From positions 1,736,001 to 1,800,000 of the forward strand of contig NC_070568.1 in NCBI RefSeq assembly GCF_026914185.1: a DNA stretch of 64,000 nucleotides, given 5' to 3'. Position numbers and translations under genes: made by a program. Within the stretch, counting starts at the first letter, position 1; every line of letters starts with the position of its first letter. Source of the DNA: Puccinia triticina. Lineage: Eukaryota; Basidiomycota; Pucciniomycetes; Pucciniales; Pucciniaceae. Below, one piece after another: positions 31,832 through 41,504 of the stretch. The notes below the pieces were generated by a model. That model was not told where the DNA came from and searched no databases. It saw nothing but the letters and a program-made list of their open reading frames with translations.

Positions 31832-32164
31832 ATGAGTGAACATTCTAAAGTCCCTGCGTATCAGTCAGCAGAAACCTCTTTAGCACATTTCTGGCCCATC
31901 TACCTCTTTAATATCGCGCCGGGAACGTCTGCCGCAGACATCACGGAAGCCTTGAAAGAGCATGGAGCTATAAGAGAATCTTTTACGCCACACGTCGGAT
32001 CTGGGATGGAGTTATTTGCGCTGGTTGTGTTCACAAGTCGGGAGGGAGCTAATAAAGCTATTGGAGCTCTTGATGGCGCGAAAGCCGACGGATTGCTATT
32101 GGAAGCGCGAGCAACGACGAAGGAGGAGCGCCGAGGTCTGGAACTTCTAGCGCGGATGACATAA
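31832..32164 (+). CDS. RRM-like accessory ORF of element C
   Basis: This 110-residue protein starts in a good context (tcaaaATGagt), downstream of pol and in the position where retroviruses carry env. The middle reads as an RNA-recognition motif: an RNP2-like strand IYLFNI (about residue 28), helix SAADITEALKEHGAI, an RNP1-like strand with ELFALVVFTS, then EGANKAIGALDGAKADGLLL and a last strand EARA. The LDG...DG ending is typical of Aly/REF-type RRMs. The RNP1 aromatic positions are only partly kept. It might bind element RNA for export or packaging. The fold is called from sequence pattern alone. It could be host-captured. Confidence 0.6.
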   Translation: MSEHSKVPAYQSAETSLAHFWPIYLFNIAPGTSAADITEALKEHGAIRESFTPHVGSGMELFALVVFTSREGANKAIGALDGAKADGLLLEARATTKEERRGLELLARMT

Positions 32165-32608
32165 ACAGCCCTGGAGACGAAACTAAGGATAGCTACGCCG
32201 CAAGGATCACACCAATTTGGGGGTGGTTTCTCCACCCATTTCCACTAAAAATTCTTGTTACATTTTTCCTTTATTTCTTCATCTAGATATACCTTTTCAT
32301 CGTCACATTATTTCCTGGAAAATTACTATAAAATCAAATAAGAAAAACAGCATAAAAATCACTAAAGGAATATAAATCAACCAAATCTTATTTCTGCCTC
32401 ACTTGTTCATAGCTTTTCTATTCTTCAAACTCATCTCAAATTTTTTACGCTAGAAGGAAAATCAAACATACAAAAAAAATCTGCACAAAAACCAATCAAA
32501 CTTGCCACGTCACAGCCTTCTTTTGCCTTGCCCTATTTTCTTTTTCTATTCTTCGTCACACCTCACTCAAGGTTGGATGATGGGGACATCATCTAATTTG
32601 GGGGTGGA
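32165..32608. other. 3' untranslated region of element C, with duplicated polypurine tract
   Basis: There is no ORF of note. It holds aatttgggggtgg at about 32213 and again at 32597, the second abutting the 3' LTR. The first copy could act as an extra plus-strand priming site. Confidence 0.5.
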
Positions 32609-33390
32609 TGTGGTGAGCCTAATCAAAACCTTATTACATCACTCAGACACTCACCAGGAAGGAATCACCGCCAAACGCCCTCTAGAAATCACTCTGGTAC
32701 ATGTAATCCACGCCCACAGACACTTCATAATAGCCTAGAACCATCTCTACAAGGCGCCTCAACTTCTCAGTATTCACTTTCATGGATGGCCCTCCACAAT
32801 GGGTAATAAAATATGTACAAAATCAGGTCAAAGTGGGAGAAAGTCCACCATCAAACAGAGCCAGACTATTAGGAAGGACCCTGAGTGTTCACTAGAATTA
32901 ACTCCTCTATATTCCAGCAAGGCGTAACTCTTTCTCAGATGCATGGCGGCTGATGCGCCATGGTTATTGTTTTCCTCTTATGTCATCCCAAGCCATGTAG
33001 TAGATGCCTTGTTGGTTTGTTGCCTTGTCACCTTGTTGGAGGCTTTTTGTACCCTGTTCCCATCTTTCTCTTCGTCTCAGAACCACCTGTTGTCCCCTCA
33101 CTATAAATGTAGAGCCTTTTGGCCCATTCTGTTTGTCCCCCATCAGATTGTCACTTTGCATCCCTGGTCACAGAATAAGAATTACATAGCCTATTTTACC
33201 ACATATTTTACAGTATATTTTCCCCCTTGATTTCGTCTAGAAAGCACTATTCTCAATACTTCATCAGCCACACTTTTCTTTAAGAGTCCATACTCTTATT
33301 CTTGTCCCATATTACTCTCCCAACCTGAGAGGCAGCTTTTCACGCACTCATCCCTCTCTAAGCTCTATTCCCCCAAAGAGTAGTTCCACA
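32609..33390 (+). repeat. 3' LTR of element C
   Basis: It appears identical to 23758-24539. The polypurine tract tttgggggtgga lies at 32597-32608. A second copy of the same tract (caatttgggggtgg) lies about 380 bp upstream, near 32213. Confidence 0.93.
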
Positions 33391-33601
33391 CCGGTCATCA
33401 AGGGTAATAACACCTCTTGATGACCGGTGATGACTGGTCATCGAGGTGAGTCACATTCCTCAATGACCGGTCAGACCGGTCATTGAGGGGACTCACACCT
33501 CTCGATGACCGGTCAGACCAACCGGTCATCGAGAGTAGCACCTCCTCTCGATGACCGGTCATCACCGGTCATGAAGAGGGCTCACACCTCTCGATGACCG
33601 G

Positions 33602-34410
33602 TGTCAGCACCGGTCTCTTATGTGACTCGGTGCTGATGGGATTTTTGGTTGCGGTCCGCGGCGGTAAAGTAGCGGAAGCAAGTTTAGGGTCACACTATAG
33701 CTAAAAGCCAGTGGAAGAAAGTCCAACTCGACGCCGAGAGGCGGAGGGACTGGCACCCTTTACGTAAGTAAGGGGACGCGGCGAAAATCAGCCAAGCGCC
33801 GTTGCGGTATAAGGAGTAATCTCACTTATCTTCTAGGTTACAGGTGTGATAATAACACCTGTACCTAGGGGAAGGATACACGAAGAGAAGAAAAGGTTAG
33901 TAGATTATGTATAAACCCCACTCACTGTATTTTCAGTAAGGTACACGGGTTTGTATGGCAATAATCTTGGTGGGAGACCTCCCTTTTTATATTGCAGGGA
34001 TCAGCTCCCTCCTTCGAGTCAAGGTCCTGAAGGATCCTTAACTCCAAGGAGGAGTGATCACGGAATTCAGAAGGGGATTTACACAAATGGGTATGTAATC
34101 TCCCCATTTGTACATAAATTGAGCTTAATCAGGATAAATACAGAGAGATAAGATTATCTCTCTCTGTATGTACAACTATGTAATCAGTGTGAAATAAGGT
34201 TAATTACATATTCAAAAGAATGTGAAATATCTAATACGTACATAATAATAGTACATATGAATAAAAGGTACATAATTAATGTAATGACAGGGAATTGAAC
34301 TCTTGACTTCATGTACATGAGTCAATTATTAAAGCAGTCTTTAACCATTAGGTTATAAGACATGTACTATACATTGTAGACACATGGAATTAGTTTCTCA
34401 GTGTCTGACA
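33602..34410 (-). mobile_element. Solo LTR of family D, TSD ACCGG
   Basis: It is 809 bp; plus-strand ends are TGTCAGCACC and GTCTGACA. ACCGG is duplicated at 33597-33601 and 34411-34415, inside G's palindrome array. Minus orientation is taken from the copy at 16463-17265. On the minus strand, AACCTAATGGTTAAAG and GAGTTCAATTCC (34286-34372) resemble box A and box B of a tRNA gene. Confidence 0.88.
34286..34372 (-). other. tRNA-like sequence inside LTR D
   Basis: AACCTAATGGTTAAAG resembles a D-arm with box A. GAGTTCAATTCC, about 50 nt downstream, matches the box B/T-loop consensus. The acceptor and T stems do not pair well, so it is not called a functional tRNA. The same two blocks are kept in the diverged copy near 17150-17215. 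Confidence 0.4.
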
Positions 34411-34554
34411 ACCGGCACAGACCGGTCATCGAGAGGACTCACACCTCTTGATGACCGGTCATCACCGGTCATTGAGAGGACTCACACCATCTCACACCTC
34501 TCGATAACCGGTGATGACCGGTCATCGAGGTGAGTCACATCTCTCGATGACCGG

Positions 34555-35357
34555 TGTGGTAGACGGAAAAGTGAAAAATCAAAAGTTTTTTTGCATACAT
34601 ATATTTACTCACAATACGCCTCAAGATACCATCAAACAGACCTCAGAAATGGATTCTACGGCCAATTTTACCCCTAGTCACCACTGAAAGCATCACCTGA
34701 ACCCCGCTGGATTGGAACCTACACTTCTTTGGACACTGGACACCCATCACACGTTCAACATACCCAGTCACCAGCCTGTCACCAGCCTCAATTCAAGGAT
34801 CACAGCATTATGCTTATACAAATCACAGGATACAAACATACATCTCCCCATCAGACTGCAGTCATTACATATTATCAAGTACTCTTCTATTTCCATATTA
34901 TGATGTCATCACACACTGACTCTGCAGCCTCGGACTTCATTTATGCACCCCCTGCATCCACCTGTCAACTCATGCAGTCTAATGTCACTTTACGCAGCCT
35001 TCATGTGGCCCTACTGCATTCTTATGACATCATTTATGTACCCCTGACACATTATGACATCATTTGTATCTACTCCCACCAGCTAAAATCCCTCACACTG
35101 TTGTCTAGATTAGTCAAAACCCTAACCCACAAGCCCTCTGGGGCTCCACTTTTGTCTATATAAGGAGCTCCCTCCTCCCCAGTTGTCAGCTCCTCAGTTC
35201 ATTACTCACCAATCACAGTCACCCCAACATTTACAGTTCAGCCTTATATATATACTTAAACAACCTACATAACAACCCTTACATTAACAATAACAACAAT
35301 TTATTCAGTGTCATCAACAAGCTCATCTTGAACCAACCAACCCTATCACTTCATTAA

Positions 35358-35389
<32 letters not shown>

Positions 35390-35479
35390 ATCTGATAGTA
35401 TAGAAGGGCAGAGTTTGCACCTCCATCATCCCCTTCTCCATTCAGCAAAAGGTTCTCAGGAACACTTTTGAGTCTTACA
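34555..35479 (+). mobile_element. Solo LTR of family A, TSD CCGG
   Basis: It is 925 bp, TGTGGTAGACGG to GTCTTACA. CCGG lies on both sides (34551-34554 and 35480-35483), at the centre of an ACCGGT palindrome in G. Flanks join into a normal G unit when the LTR is removed. It serves as the unbroken reference for 4769-15190. Confidence 0.9.
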
Positions 35480-36125
35480 CCGGTCTGTGCCGTTCATTGA
35501 GAGGATTAACATCTCCTCTTGATGACTGGTCTGTGCCGTTCATCAAGAGGAGTAACATCTCCTCTTGGTGACCGGTCAGACCGACCGGTCATCAAGAGTA
35601 GCACCTCCCCTCGATGACTGGTACACACCGGTCATCAAGAGGTGTTATTACCCTCGATGACCAGTCTGACCGGTCATCAAGAAATGCGACTTACCTCGAT
35701 GACCAATGATGACCGGTCATTGAGAGGTGTGAGTCCCCTCAATGACCAGTCTGACCGGTCATCAAGGGGTGTGAGTCTTCCCGATGACCGGTGGTGACCG
35801 GTCATTGAGAGGTGTGAGTCCTCTCGATGACCGGTGGTGACCGGTCATCGAGAGGTGTGAGTCCTCTCGATGACCGGTCTGTGCCGGTCATCGGGAGGTG
35901 TGACTGATGACCGGTCCGCGCCGGTCATTGAGAGGTGGGAGTCCCCTCGATGACCGGTAAAGACCGGTCATTGAGAGTAGCACCTCCCCTCGATGACCGG
36001 TACACACCGTTCATCGAGAGGTGTGACTGATGACCGGTCCGCGCTAGTCATTGAGAGGTATGAGTCCTCTGGATGACCGGTTGTGTGCCCCTTGATGACC
36101 GGTCCAGACCGGTCATTGAGAGGTG
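35480..36125. repeat. ACCGGT palindrome array of element G, right block
   Basis: The hairpin units are the same as at 23260-23757, in the complementary arrangement (gaccggtcatcgagaggtgtgagtc). The spacer between the half-palindromes varies (TCATC, TCTGTGC, GGTG). Confidence 0.85.
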
Positions 36126-36129
36126 TGAT

Positions 36130-36469
36130 TGTGGGCACTCCAAAAAAAAGGAGACATTGGAGTGCACCCCAATGCACTCCATTTGGTATTTGCCAGCTGG
36201 AGTGCAAAGCCAAAATCCTCCACTGAAAAGGTGGAGTGCTTGGGCTTGCACTCCATTTTTTTTGGAGTGCATCTAGCTGCACTCCCCTATTTTGGTCAAT
36301 TTTGGAGTACCCAGTTGTGTACTCCAATAAACATGGAGTGCCCATCTGGGAACTCCATGTTTTGGGAGTACAAAATCAAGGCACTCCAACTTTTTTGGAG
36401 TGCTGGCCCCCCAAAGCCAAAAATTTGGAGTGCATGAAGTAAAAGTTTGGAGTGCATTTAGGCTGACCC
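36130..36469. repeat. Right subterminal TGGAGTGCA repeats of element G
   Basis: This is the counterpart of 22921-23240, with many TGGAGTGCA/TGCACTCCA motifs, ending in the terminal inverted repeat. The two arms share the motif and the outermost end, but their intervening sequence is diverged. Confidence 0.7.
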
Positions 36470-36477
36470 TTAATCTT

Positions 36478-37913
36478 TCCTGGTCCTTTACCACTTTGTC
36501 AACCCACCTCGCCAAACCTGCACCCTTAATTCCGCCAGAAACGCCGCCGCTGTCGGTTGTCTGTAGGTCTATATTACCCAGGGACCAACAATGCTCAGGG
36601 GCCGGCTGCTCTATTGAATTCTGTTGTTGCATGTTGGCAGGTGGCGGTAGTCGAGAGGTAACTTCGCCAGAAAGATGTCGAGAGGAGGAAAATGTCTTCA
36701 GGGGGCGAGGGTCTTGTTGGTCAGGAAGGTCATGTAGCGTCCGTCCACGATCCGGAAGAAAACAAATAGGAGTTGCGCGAGATTATGAGGGAGGGAAGGG
36801 TTCCGCAGGTCAAGACGAGATCGGGTCTTGAGGTCATGAAGGGCACTCTGGCGCTTTGGGTGACAGCTTGGGGCCCGTCTGGAGGCTTTTTGGGTCGATC
36901 GAAGGGCCCGGAAGGAGAGGGGGCTCGCAGGGGGGCTTCCCGGGGCCTGTAGGGTGTCGTTGAGGTCATTGTTTGCTTCGAGCGGTCAGAGGGTGGGGTC
37001 TTGAGATGGGCAGTGACAGAAGATGGGAGTCAGTGAGTGGATTGAGGGGCTTGGCGGCGTCTATCGACCATCCAGTGCAGTTGAACCTGTCTGGCTGCGT
37101 CTTCGTCGCCAACTGGCGGTCCTGGGGGGCAATTGAACGGCTTGAAAGGCGAAGGCGCCCGTAGGGAGATCTAGAAACCACCAGGACAATCGTTTGTCGT
37201 TGATCGGTCAAAGAGAGCGTCATAGAGATGGGAAATGAACAGGGACCATCGTCCAGATCCCAGCGTTCTTTCCTGTTGAGCCATGAAAGAAAATAGGAGG
37301 GGGGGCGATTGGTTGGTTGGTCCAGTCCAAGCAAGGTGAGAGCAACGATGGCGATGTCTGAATCAGCCCAAGAATTGTAGCGTGCATTGAGGGTTTCCTG
37401 ATTGCCTGGGGAGGAGGCCCGAGTTCTGTAGAATGAGGGATGGGACAAGAGCCTGTCGAGATGATTGTCCAGGAAGTGAGGCAGGCGGTAAATGTGATCA
37501 AACAATTGATCCAGTCTGCATAGGGCAATAAAATTGGAGGCCGGCGTCAATCGTTCGCCCGGTTGTTTGTCTACATTCGTTGGAGCCATGCAGGAGGGAG
37601 AATTAAGGGGGTCGTTCGTCGACGGCACAATGAGCCAAAAAAAAATCCGTTTAAGAGAATTGTAAATCAATCTGTCTGTATCACTCCGGATTACAGGACA
37701 GATGTCCGGATGCTGCCTGTATCACTCTGGATTACAGGCCAGATGCTTGGATGGTTGCAGGGTCTTAAGAATGCGGCCAATATTCAATCGGTTTGGGTTT
37801 TTGATTTCGAGTCGGCCCGTTTGACGGCGCAGATAACTCGAGTGGAAAGAGGATGTTGGCCCGATTTTCGGCGCAGGCCGCTAAATTGGGTGGTGTGAAC
37901 GAGAAAAAAAAAG
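36478..37913 (-). CDS. Internal region and ORF of element E
   Basis: The minus strand has an open frame at 36966-37670 (234 aa) with no recognised domain. It has a Leu/Arg/His-rich first half (FDHIYRLPHFLDNHLDRLL) and a basic second half. No CCHC, protease or RT motif is visible. On the 5' side the sequence begins C-T9-C right after the LTR (37913-37903). The element is probably mobilised in trans. The ORF may be a degenerate gag, or unrelated cargo. Confidence 0.35.
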
Positions 37914-37923
37914 TGTAAGGACC

Positions 37924-38242
37924 TGTAAGAGTCGAAGCTCTTCACTGGGCTAGGCGCTGGCACTCAGAGGAGACAAGAGTCTCAAGGGGTTCTGATGCCA
38001 ACGTTGGGGTCTTTATTGCATCTAGCTCAGGGAGACAAGTCAGTTGGGGCCGGGTGTCTGCTGTGTACAACTGAGGAGAGGAAAAGAAGAAAGATAGAGA
38101 AAAGGAACATACCTAGCTCAGGGAGACAAGTCAGTTGGGGCCGGGTGTCTGCTGAGCTAGGAGAGGGAGAAAGGACAAGCTATGTAGACCAAATTGAGTC
38201 TTGTGAAAGGTGTTGTGAAACCCGCGAGGCGGGGGTTTTACA
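37924..38242 (-). repeat. 3' LTR of element F
   Basis: It is 319 bp; minus-strand ends are TGTAAAACCCCCGCC and CTCTTACA. It contains two copies of agctcagggagacaagtcag about 85 bp apart, and it matches 40828-41146 closely. Confidence 0.88.
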
Positions 38243-38549
38243 GTCTCCCCTCCTATAAAAGAAAAGAAGTATAACTAGTAGACTGAGTAAGTTGATAGGT
38301 ACTTGAGGTTGCCAATGGTCTACTGGAAGAGTTTGTGGAGAAGCAGGTTAAAGAAGTTGATGTTGAGAATTTTTGGAGTGTAACAAGGAGAGAAGGGAGG
38401 AGGAAATAGAGTGAGAGGTTATGAGGGATGGAAATGGCAGGATTGTGGTAGGAGGATGGAAGAAATGGAAGGGTGGGAGAAAATCTTGATGTGTCGGCAT
38501 CGTTCTCAATAGGGGAAACTTTTGTGGAATGAAGCAGTGTTGGGGGAAG

Positions 38550-39164
38550 TCAAAGTTTCTTCTTCTTCTTCTTCTTATTTTTCTTTGAGGAGTTTGAAGT
38601 GCTCGTAGATGGGGCAGCTGGTAAATCAGCAACACTAGAGGGGGACGGGTTCATCACAGCTTCTGCGTCGCGCAATTCGTCTGCTTTGTATTCTGCAAGG
38701 AGTTTGAGGTATTTATCGATGTTGTTGTAGTAATGCTGGGTCGAGGGGGAGAAGTCTGGGGCAAGTTGGGAGTCAAGCGGAATGTCTTTTTCGTTGAGTA
38801 CTGTGATGGATCCTATTGCAACTGTCTCATAACATTCAGGTTGGGCGGGTGGCAGCGCAGTGAGGTGGGTAAGGCAGTTGGGACGGGCAGGGCACCGTAA
38901 GCTGTAAAGTCTTTCTTGCTCGTCATTAAACGCGTCAAGAGCTTCATTGTGGGCCTTGCGGTATTCTTCATCAACAGAGCAGGAGTCTGCTGGGGCCGTG
39001 ATGGTTGGGATAGCCGGGGTGGATGGAGAGGAGAGGGTGCTGAAGGCAGAGGGTGCGACCGAGTGTGTGCCAGAGGTTGCAGGAGCTGACGGAGAATGGT
39101 GCAAGTTGTGCGGGGAGCAGGAGGGCGAGTGAGGTGGAGAGGCCAGCGCGGGGCGGGAGGACAT
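38550..39164 (-). CDS. Second ORF of element F, Lys-rich C-terminus
   Basis: This is a 204-codon minus-strand frame in the same phase as the gag-like ORF. After a Pro/Ser-rich start it contains a more protein-like central part (EEYRKAHNEALDAFNDEQ, HYYNNIDKYLKLLAEYKADE). It ends in a long Lys run coded by cttctt repeats, which would serve as a nuclear-localisation or RNA-binding tail. No family is recognised. It could be the C-terminal half of a Gag separated by a stop at 39246, or cargo. Confidence 0.4.
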   Translation of the reverse strand: MSSRPALASPPHSPSCSPHNLHHSPSAPATSGTHSVAPSAFSTLSSPSTPAIPTITAPADSCSVDEEYRKAHNEALDAFNDEQERLYSLRCPARPNCLTHLTALPPAQPECYETVAIGSITVLNEKDIPLDSQLAPDFSPSTQHYYNNIDKYLKLLAEYKADELRDAEAVMNPSPSSVADLPAAPSTSTSNSSKKNKKKKKKKL

Positions 39165-39245
39165 AGTTAGGCTGGACGGGCAGGGTGGTTGGGCTTGTGC
39201 ATGCCTGGGGGTAAATCCGGAAGCTGGGAGAATCTCTGAGGGACT

Positions 39246-40490
39246 TCATTGAGGGGTTCGCAGGGCGCGGGGAGGCTGGGCTGGCCTTTCTCGATGGGGG
39301 CTGGGTTGGCAAGGGGATGGAGGGGAGGCGAGGGCGTGCGCGAGCTGATCAAGGCTCCTGCGCTCGCAAGGGGTCGAGAGGGCTGGCCGGTCGGCGGAGA
39401 GGCTGGCGGAGTGGGAGGTGTTGGTGCTTGTGAGGGAAGAGGTGGGGGTTGTGTGAGGGAAGAGGCGGGGGCTGGCTGCTGAGCTTGTCGGTGGTCCGGT
39501 GGGAGCTCGGGCTGCTCGAGGGTTGGGCCAGGGAGGAGAGGGTGCGGTATCGGAGCGGGGCGATCGGCCGGATCGGTCGGCGGGGTGGTCTTGGTGGGCT
39601 CTACGCTGCGGTTGGCGCCGGCGGGGTGCTTCCGGTCTGGTTGGGCAGCTGGCGCTTGGGATGTCGCGCGAGTGCCCGGGGGTGGTTTGAATGTGCAGGC
39701 AAGAATGGGCTTGGAGCTTCTGGCTGGAGGAGGAGTTGGGCTGCGGCGAGTGTGGTGTAGCGGTGGAGGTGAGGCTGGGCTGGACGTGGGGTCCAAAGGG
39801 CTTGAGGAGCGGGCGGAGTTCGGCGGCGGCAAGGTGGCTGAGCTGGGTGTAAAGGCAGAGGTCGATGGGGAGGATGGCGAGGGCGTTGTGGTAGTCGAGT
39901 TGGGCGAGCCCGAGCCTGGGAAGATTGGTGCCAAGCGGCTTGTCCACGCTGCAGCGGCCTTCGACGGCCTGGGGGGAGGCAAAGAGGACGGGCTGGTCCG
40001 GCGGGGCTGGCCGTTCGCGAGGGGGGGGTGGCGAGGGCCAGGACGCTGAGGAGGCCGGCGTGGAGGGTGCAGGCTGGGCCTCCGAGTGCAGGTGGATAAG
40101 CGTCAGGGTGGTGGCCCGTGGTCGAGGAGGAAGGGTCGGTTGGGGCTGCCACAATTCTGCCTGAGGGGAGCTTGAGGCAAGAGTTTTCAGGGGGAGACTG
40201 GTGTTATTGCTGGCAAAGGTGGTGGGGCATGCTGCAGGGGAAGGTGACTTCTCTCCCGGACATCTTAGTTGTCCACATTGCCAGCCGGCTATCAAGGACC
40301 GCGCTGTCTCCTCGGATACAATAGGCTCAAGCCCTCGACCGGTCGAGTATCGGAACTTATCAACGTTAGGTGAGGCTGCTGGAGCGACCGGAACTTGGAT
40401 GGGGTCTGCCTTCAACAAAAGGAACTGTACCACGGCCTCCAGGTGTTGGATCCTCTCTTCGTGCCTGCGAGTTGCCTGGGTGGCGAGCAT
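39246..40490 (-). CDS. Gag-like ORF of element F
   Basis: This is a 414-codon minus-strand frame. The first 35 residues (HEERIQHLEAVVQFLLLKAD) look like the short coiled-coil start of some gypsy Gag proteins. A GWQCGQLRC stretch follows at about 70. The rest is Pro/Ser/Arg-rich. Because the region is GC-rich, other frames are also open (for example 39167-39982), so the C-terminal part may not be the true reading. The function is uncertain; a minimal Gag is the likeliest guess. Confidence 0.4.
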   Translation of the reverse strand: MLATQATRRHEERIQHLEAVVQFLLLKADPIQVPVAPAASPNVDKFRYSTGRGLEPIVSEETARSLIAGWQCGQLRCPGEKSPSPAACPTTFASNNTSLPLKTLASSSPQAELWQPQPTLPPRPRATTLTLIHLHSEAQPAPSTPASSASWPSPPPPRERPAPPDQPVLFASPQAVEGRCSVDKPLGTNLPRLGLAQLDYHNALAILPIDLCLYTQLSHLAAAELRPLLKPFGPHVQPSLTSTATPHSPQPNSSSSQKLQAHSCLHIQTTPGHSRDIPSASCPTRPEAPRRRQPQRRAHQDHPADRSGRSPRSDTAPSPPWPNPRAARAPTGPPTSSAASPRLFPHTTPTSSLTSTNTSHSASLSADRPALSTPCERRSLDQLAHALASPPSPCQPSPHRERPAQPPRALRTPQ

Positions 40491-40827
40491 TGTACCGGCA
40501 CGTGGATTGCTTGGCGGTTGTTCCGGCCGGATGTTTGAGCAAACAAAAGGACAAGGGGCCGATGAGTGATCAGTTTTAAATCCCCCAGTCGTTCCGTCGA
40601 AGAAAAAGGAGGTGTTGGGGCAAAGGGTGGGAGGTTCGTATTCTAAGTTTGGAAGGTCGTGAGTTCAGGAAAAGGAGGTGAGGGCAGTTCATGAGTTCGT
40701 GTAGTTTGTGTGGTCCACACAACGGAGTAGTCAAGATCCCGTCGTCAGTCGAGCGGGTCCGTTGCGATAAAGTTTGGAGTGAGTTGAGAAAAAAAAAAAA
40801 TCCTTTGTCGGGATCAGAAAAAAAAAG

Positions 40828-41146
40828 TGTAAGAGTTGAAGCTCTTCACTGGGCTAGGCGCTGGCACTCAGAGGAGACAAGAGTCTCAAGGGGTTCTGAT
40901 GCCAACGTTGGGGTCTTTATTGCATCTAGCTCAGGGAGACAAGTCAGTTGGGGCCGGGTGTCTGCTGTGTACAACTGAGGAGAGGAAAAGAAGAAAGATA
41001 GAGAAAAGGAACATACCTAGCTCAGGGAGACAAGTCAGTTGGGGCCGGGTGTCTGCTGAGCTAGGAGAGGGAGAAAGGATAAGCTATGTAGACCAAATTG
41101 AGTTTTGTGAAAGGTGTTGTGAAACCCGCGAGGCGGGGGTTTTACA
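40828..41146 (-). repeat. 5' LTR of element F
   Basis: It is 319 bp, with only a few differences from 37924-38242. It directly abuts the GCACC duplication and the rest of E's LTR. Confidence 0.88.
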
Positions 41147-41504
41147 GCACCCCAGTTGGGAGTCCTTTGCTGATTGTCGAGAGGGGCACAAAGGGGAACA
41201 CAAGAGCCTCAAGAGGCAGATTCTAGATCACAGGTCTGCATTACCGGAGCATCAAGTGAGGGCTAGCCGGGAGAGATGTGAAGGGCAAGATCTCTCAGTA
41301 TATACAACTAAGGGAATCAGAAGAGAAGGGAGAGAGAAGAAGGAAAAGGGGAAAGCTTACCTAGCCGGGAGAGATGTGAAGGGCAAGATCTCTACCGGCT
41401 AGAACGTGGAAGCAAGTGTAGACTAAGTATCACGCAGATTATCTAATCTATTGATAGCTATGTGACATCTTTGTGAGACCCCAAAGAAGGGGGCTTACAC
41501 AGTC

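Larger units (their letters stand above)
23758..33390 (+). mobile_element. Ty3/gypsy-type retrotransposon C, apparently intact, TSD CCGG
   Basis: This 9.6-kb element has equal-length LTRs (23758-24539 and 32609-33390, 782 bp each, no difference noticed by eye). CCGG is duplicated at 23754-23757 and 33391-33394, at the centre of an ACCGGT palindrome. It encodes Gag-protease, Pol in -1 phase behind a frameshift signal, an antisense Arg-rich ORF and an RRM-like sense ORF. Open frames and matching LTRs imply a recent insertion. Confidence 0.93.
22921..36469. mobile_element. Foldback DNA element G, 8-bp TSD, with nested LTR elements
   Basis: The ends are exact inverted repeats starting GGGTCAGCCTAAATGCAC (22921) and ending with its complement (36469). 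TTAATCTT is duplicated at 22913-22920 and 36470-36477. Native sequence is about 2.2 kb: 22921-23757, 33395-33601, 34416-34554 and 35484-36469. Outer arms carry many copies of TGGAGTGCA in both orientations. The core is a tandem of ACCGGT palindromes. No transposase is present, so it is non-autonomous. An 8-bp duplication fits hAT, P, MULE-like or KDZ-type transposases; the superfamily is unresolved. Confidence 0.88.
37924..41146 (-). mobile_element. Compact LTR retrotransposon F, nested in the 5' LTR of E
   Basis: It has 319-bp LTRs at 37924-38242 (3') and 40828-41146 (5'), minus orientation, total 3.2 kb. The TSD is imperfect: GGACC (37919-37923) against GCACC (41147-41151). The flanks rejoin E's LTR end, which fixes the order of insertion. 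The polypurine tract is ataggaggggagac and the leader C-T9-C, as in E. It has no RT or integrase. Confidence 0.9.
22445..41499 (-). mobile_element. Compact LTR retrotransposon E hosting elements G and F, TSD CAGTC
   Basis: E is a minus-strand element of about 2.27 kb native length, expanded to 19 kb by insertions. The 3' LTR is 22445-22802. The 5' LTR is 41152-41499 plus 37914-37923, and is split by F. CAGTC is duplicated at 22440-22444 and 41500-41504. The polypurine tract (minus ataggaggggagac, 22803-22816) is the same as in F and almost the same as in element 1. C-T9-C follows the 5' LTR. G interrupts the internal region 118 bp from the 3' LTR. Confidence 0.9.

Noticed and set aside
34286..34372. 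Functional tRNA gene
   Set aside because: Box motifs are present but the acceptor and T stems do not pair, so it is kept only as a tRNA-like segment.
36129..36442. Trp/Leu-rich short frames over the right arm of G
   Set aside because: They arise from repeated TGGAGTGCA motifs; different frames give similar low-complexity peptides.
39167..39982. 271-codon Pro-rich frame overlapping the gag-like ORF of F
   Set aside because: The region is GC-rich, so several frames stay open by composition; no conserved motif favours this one.
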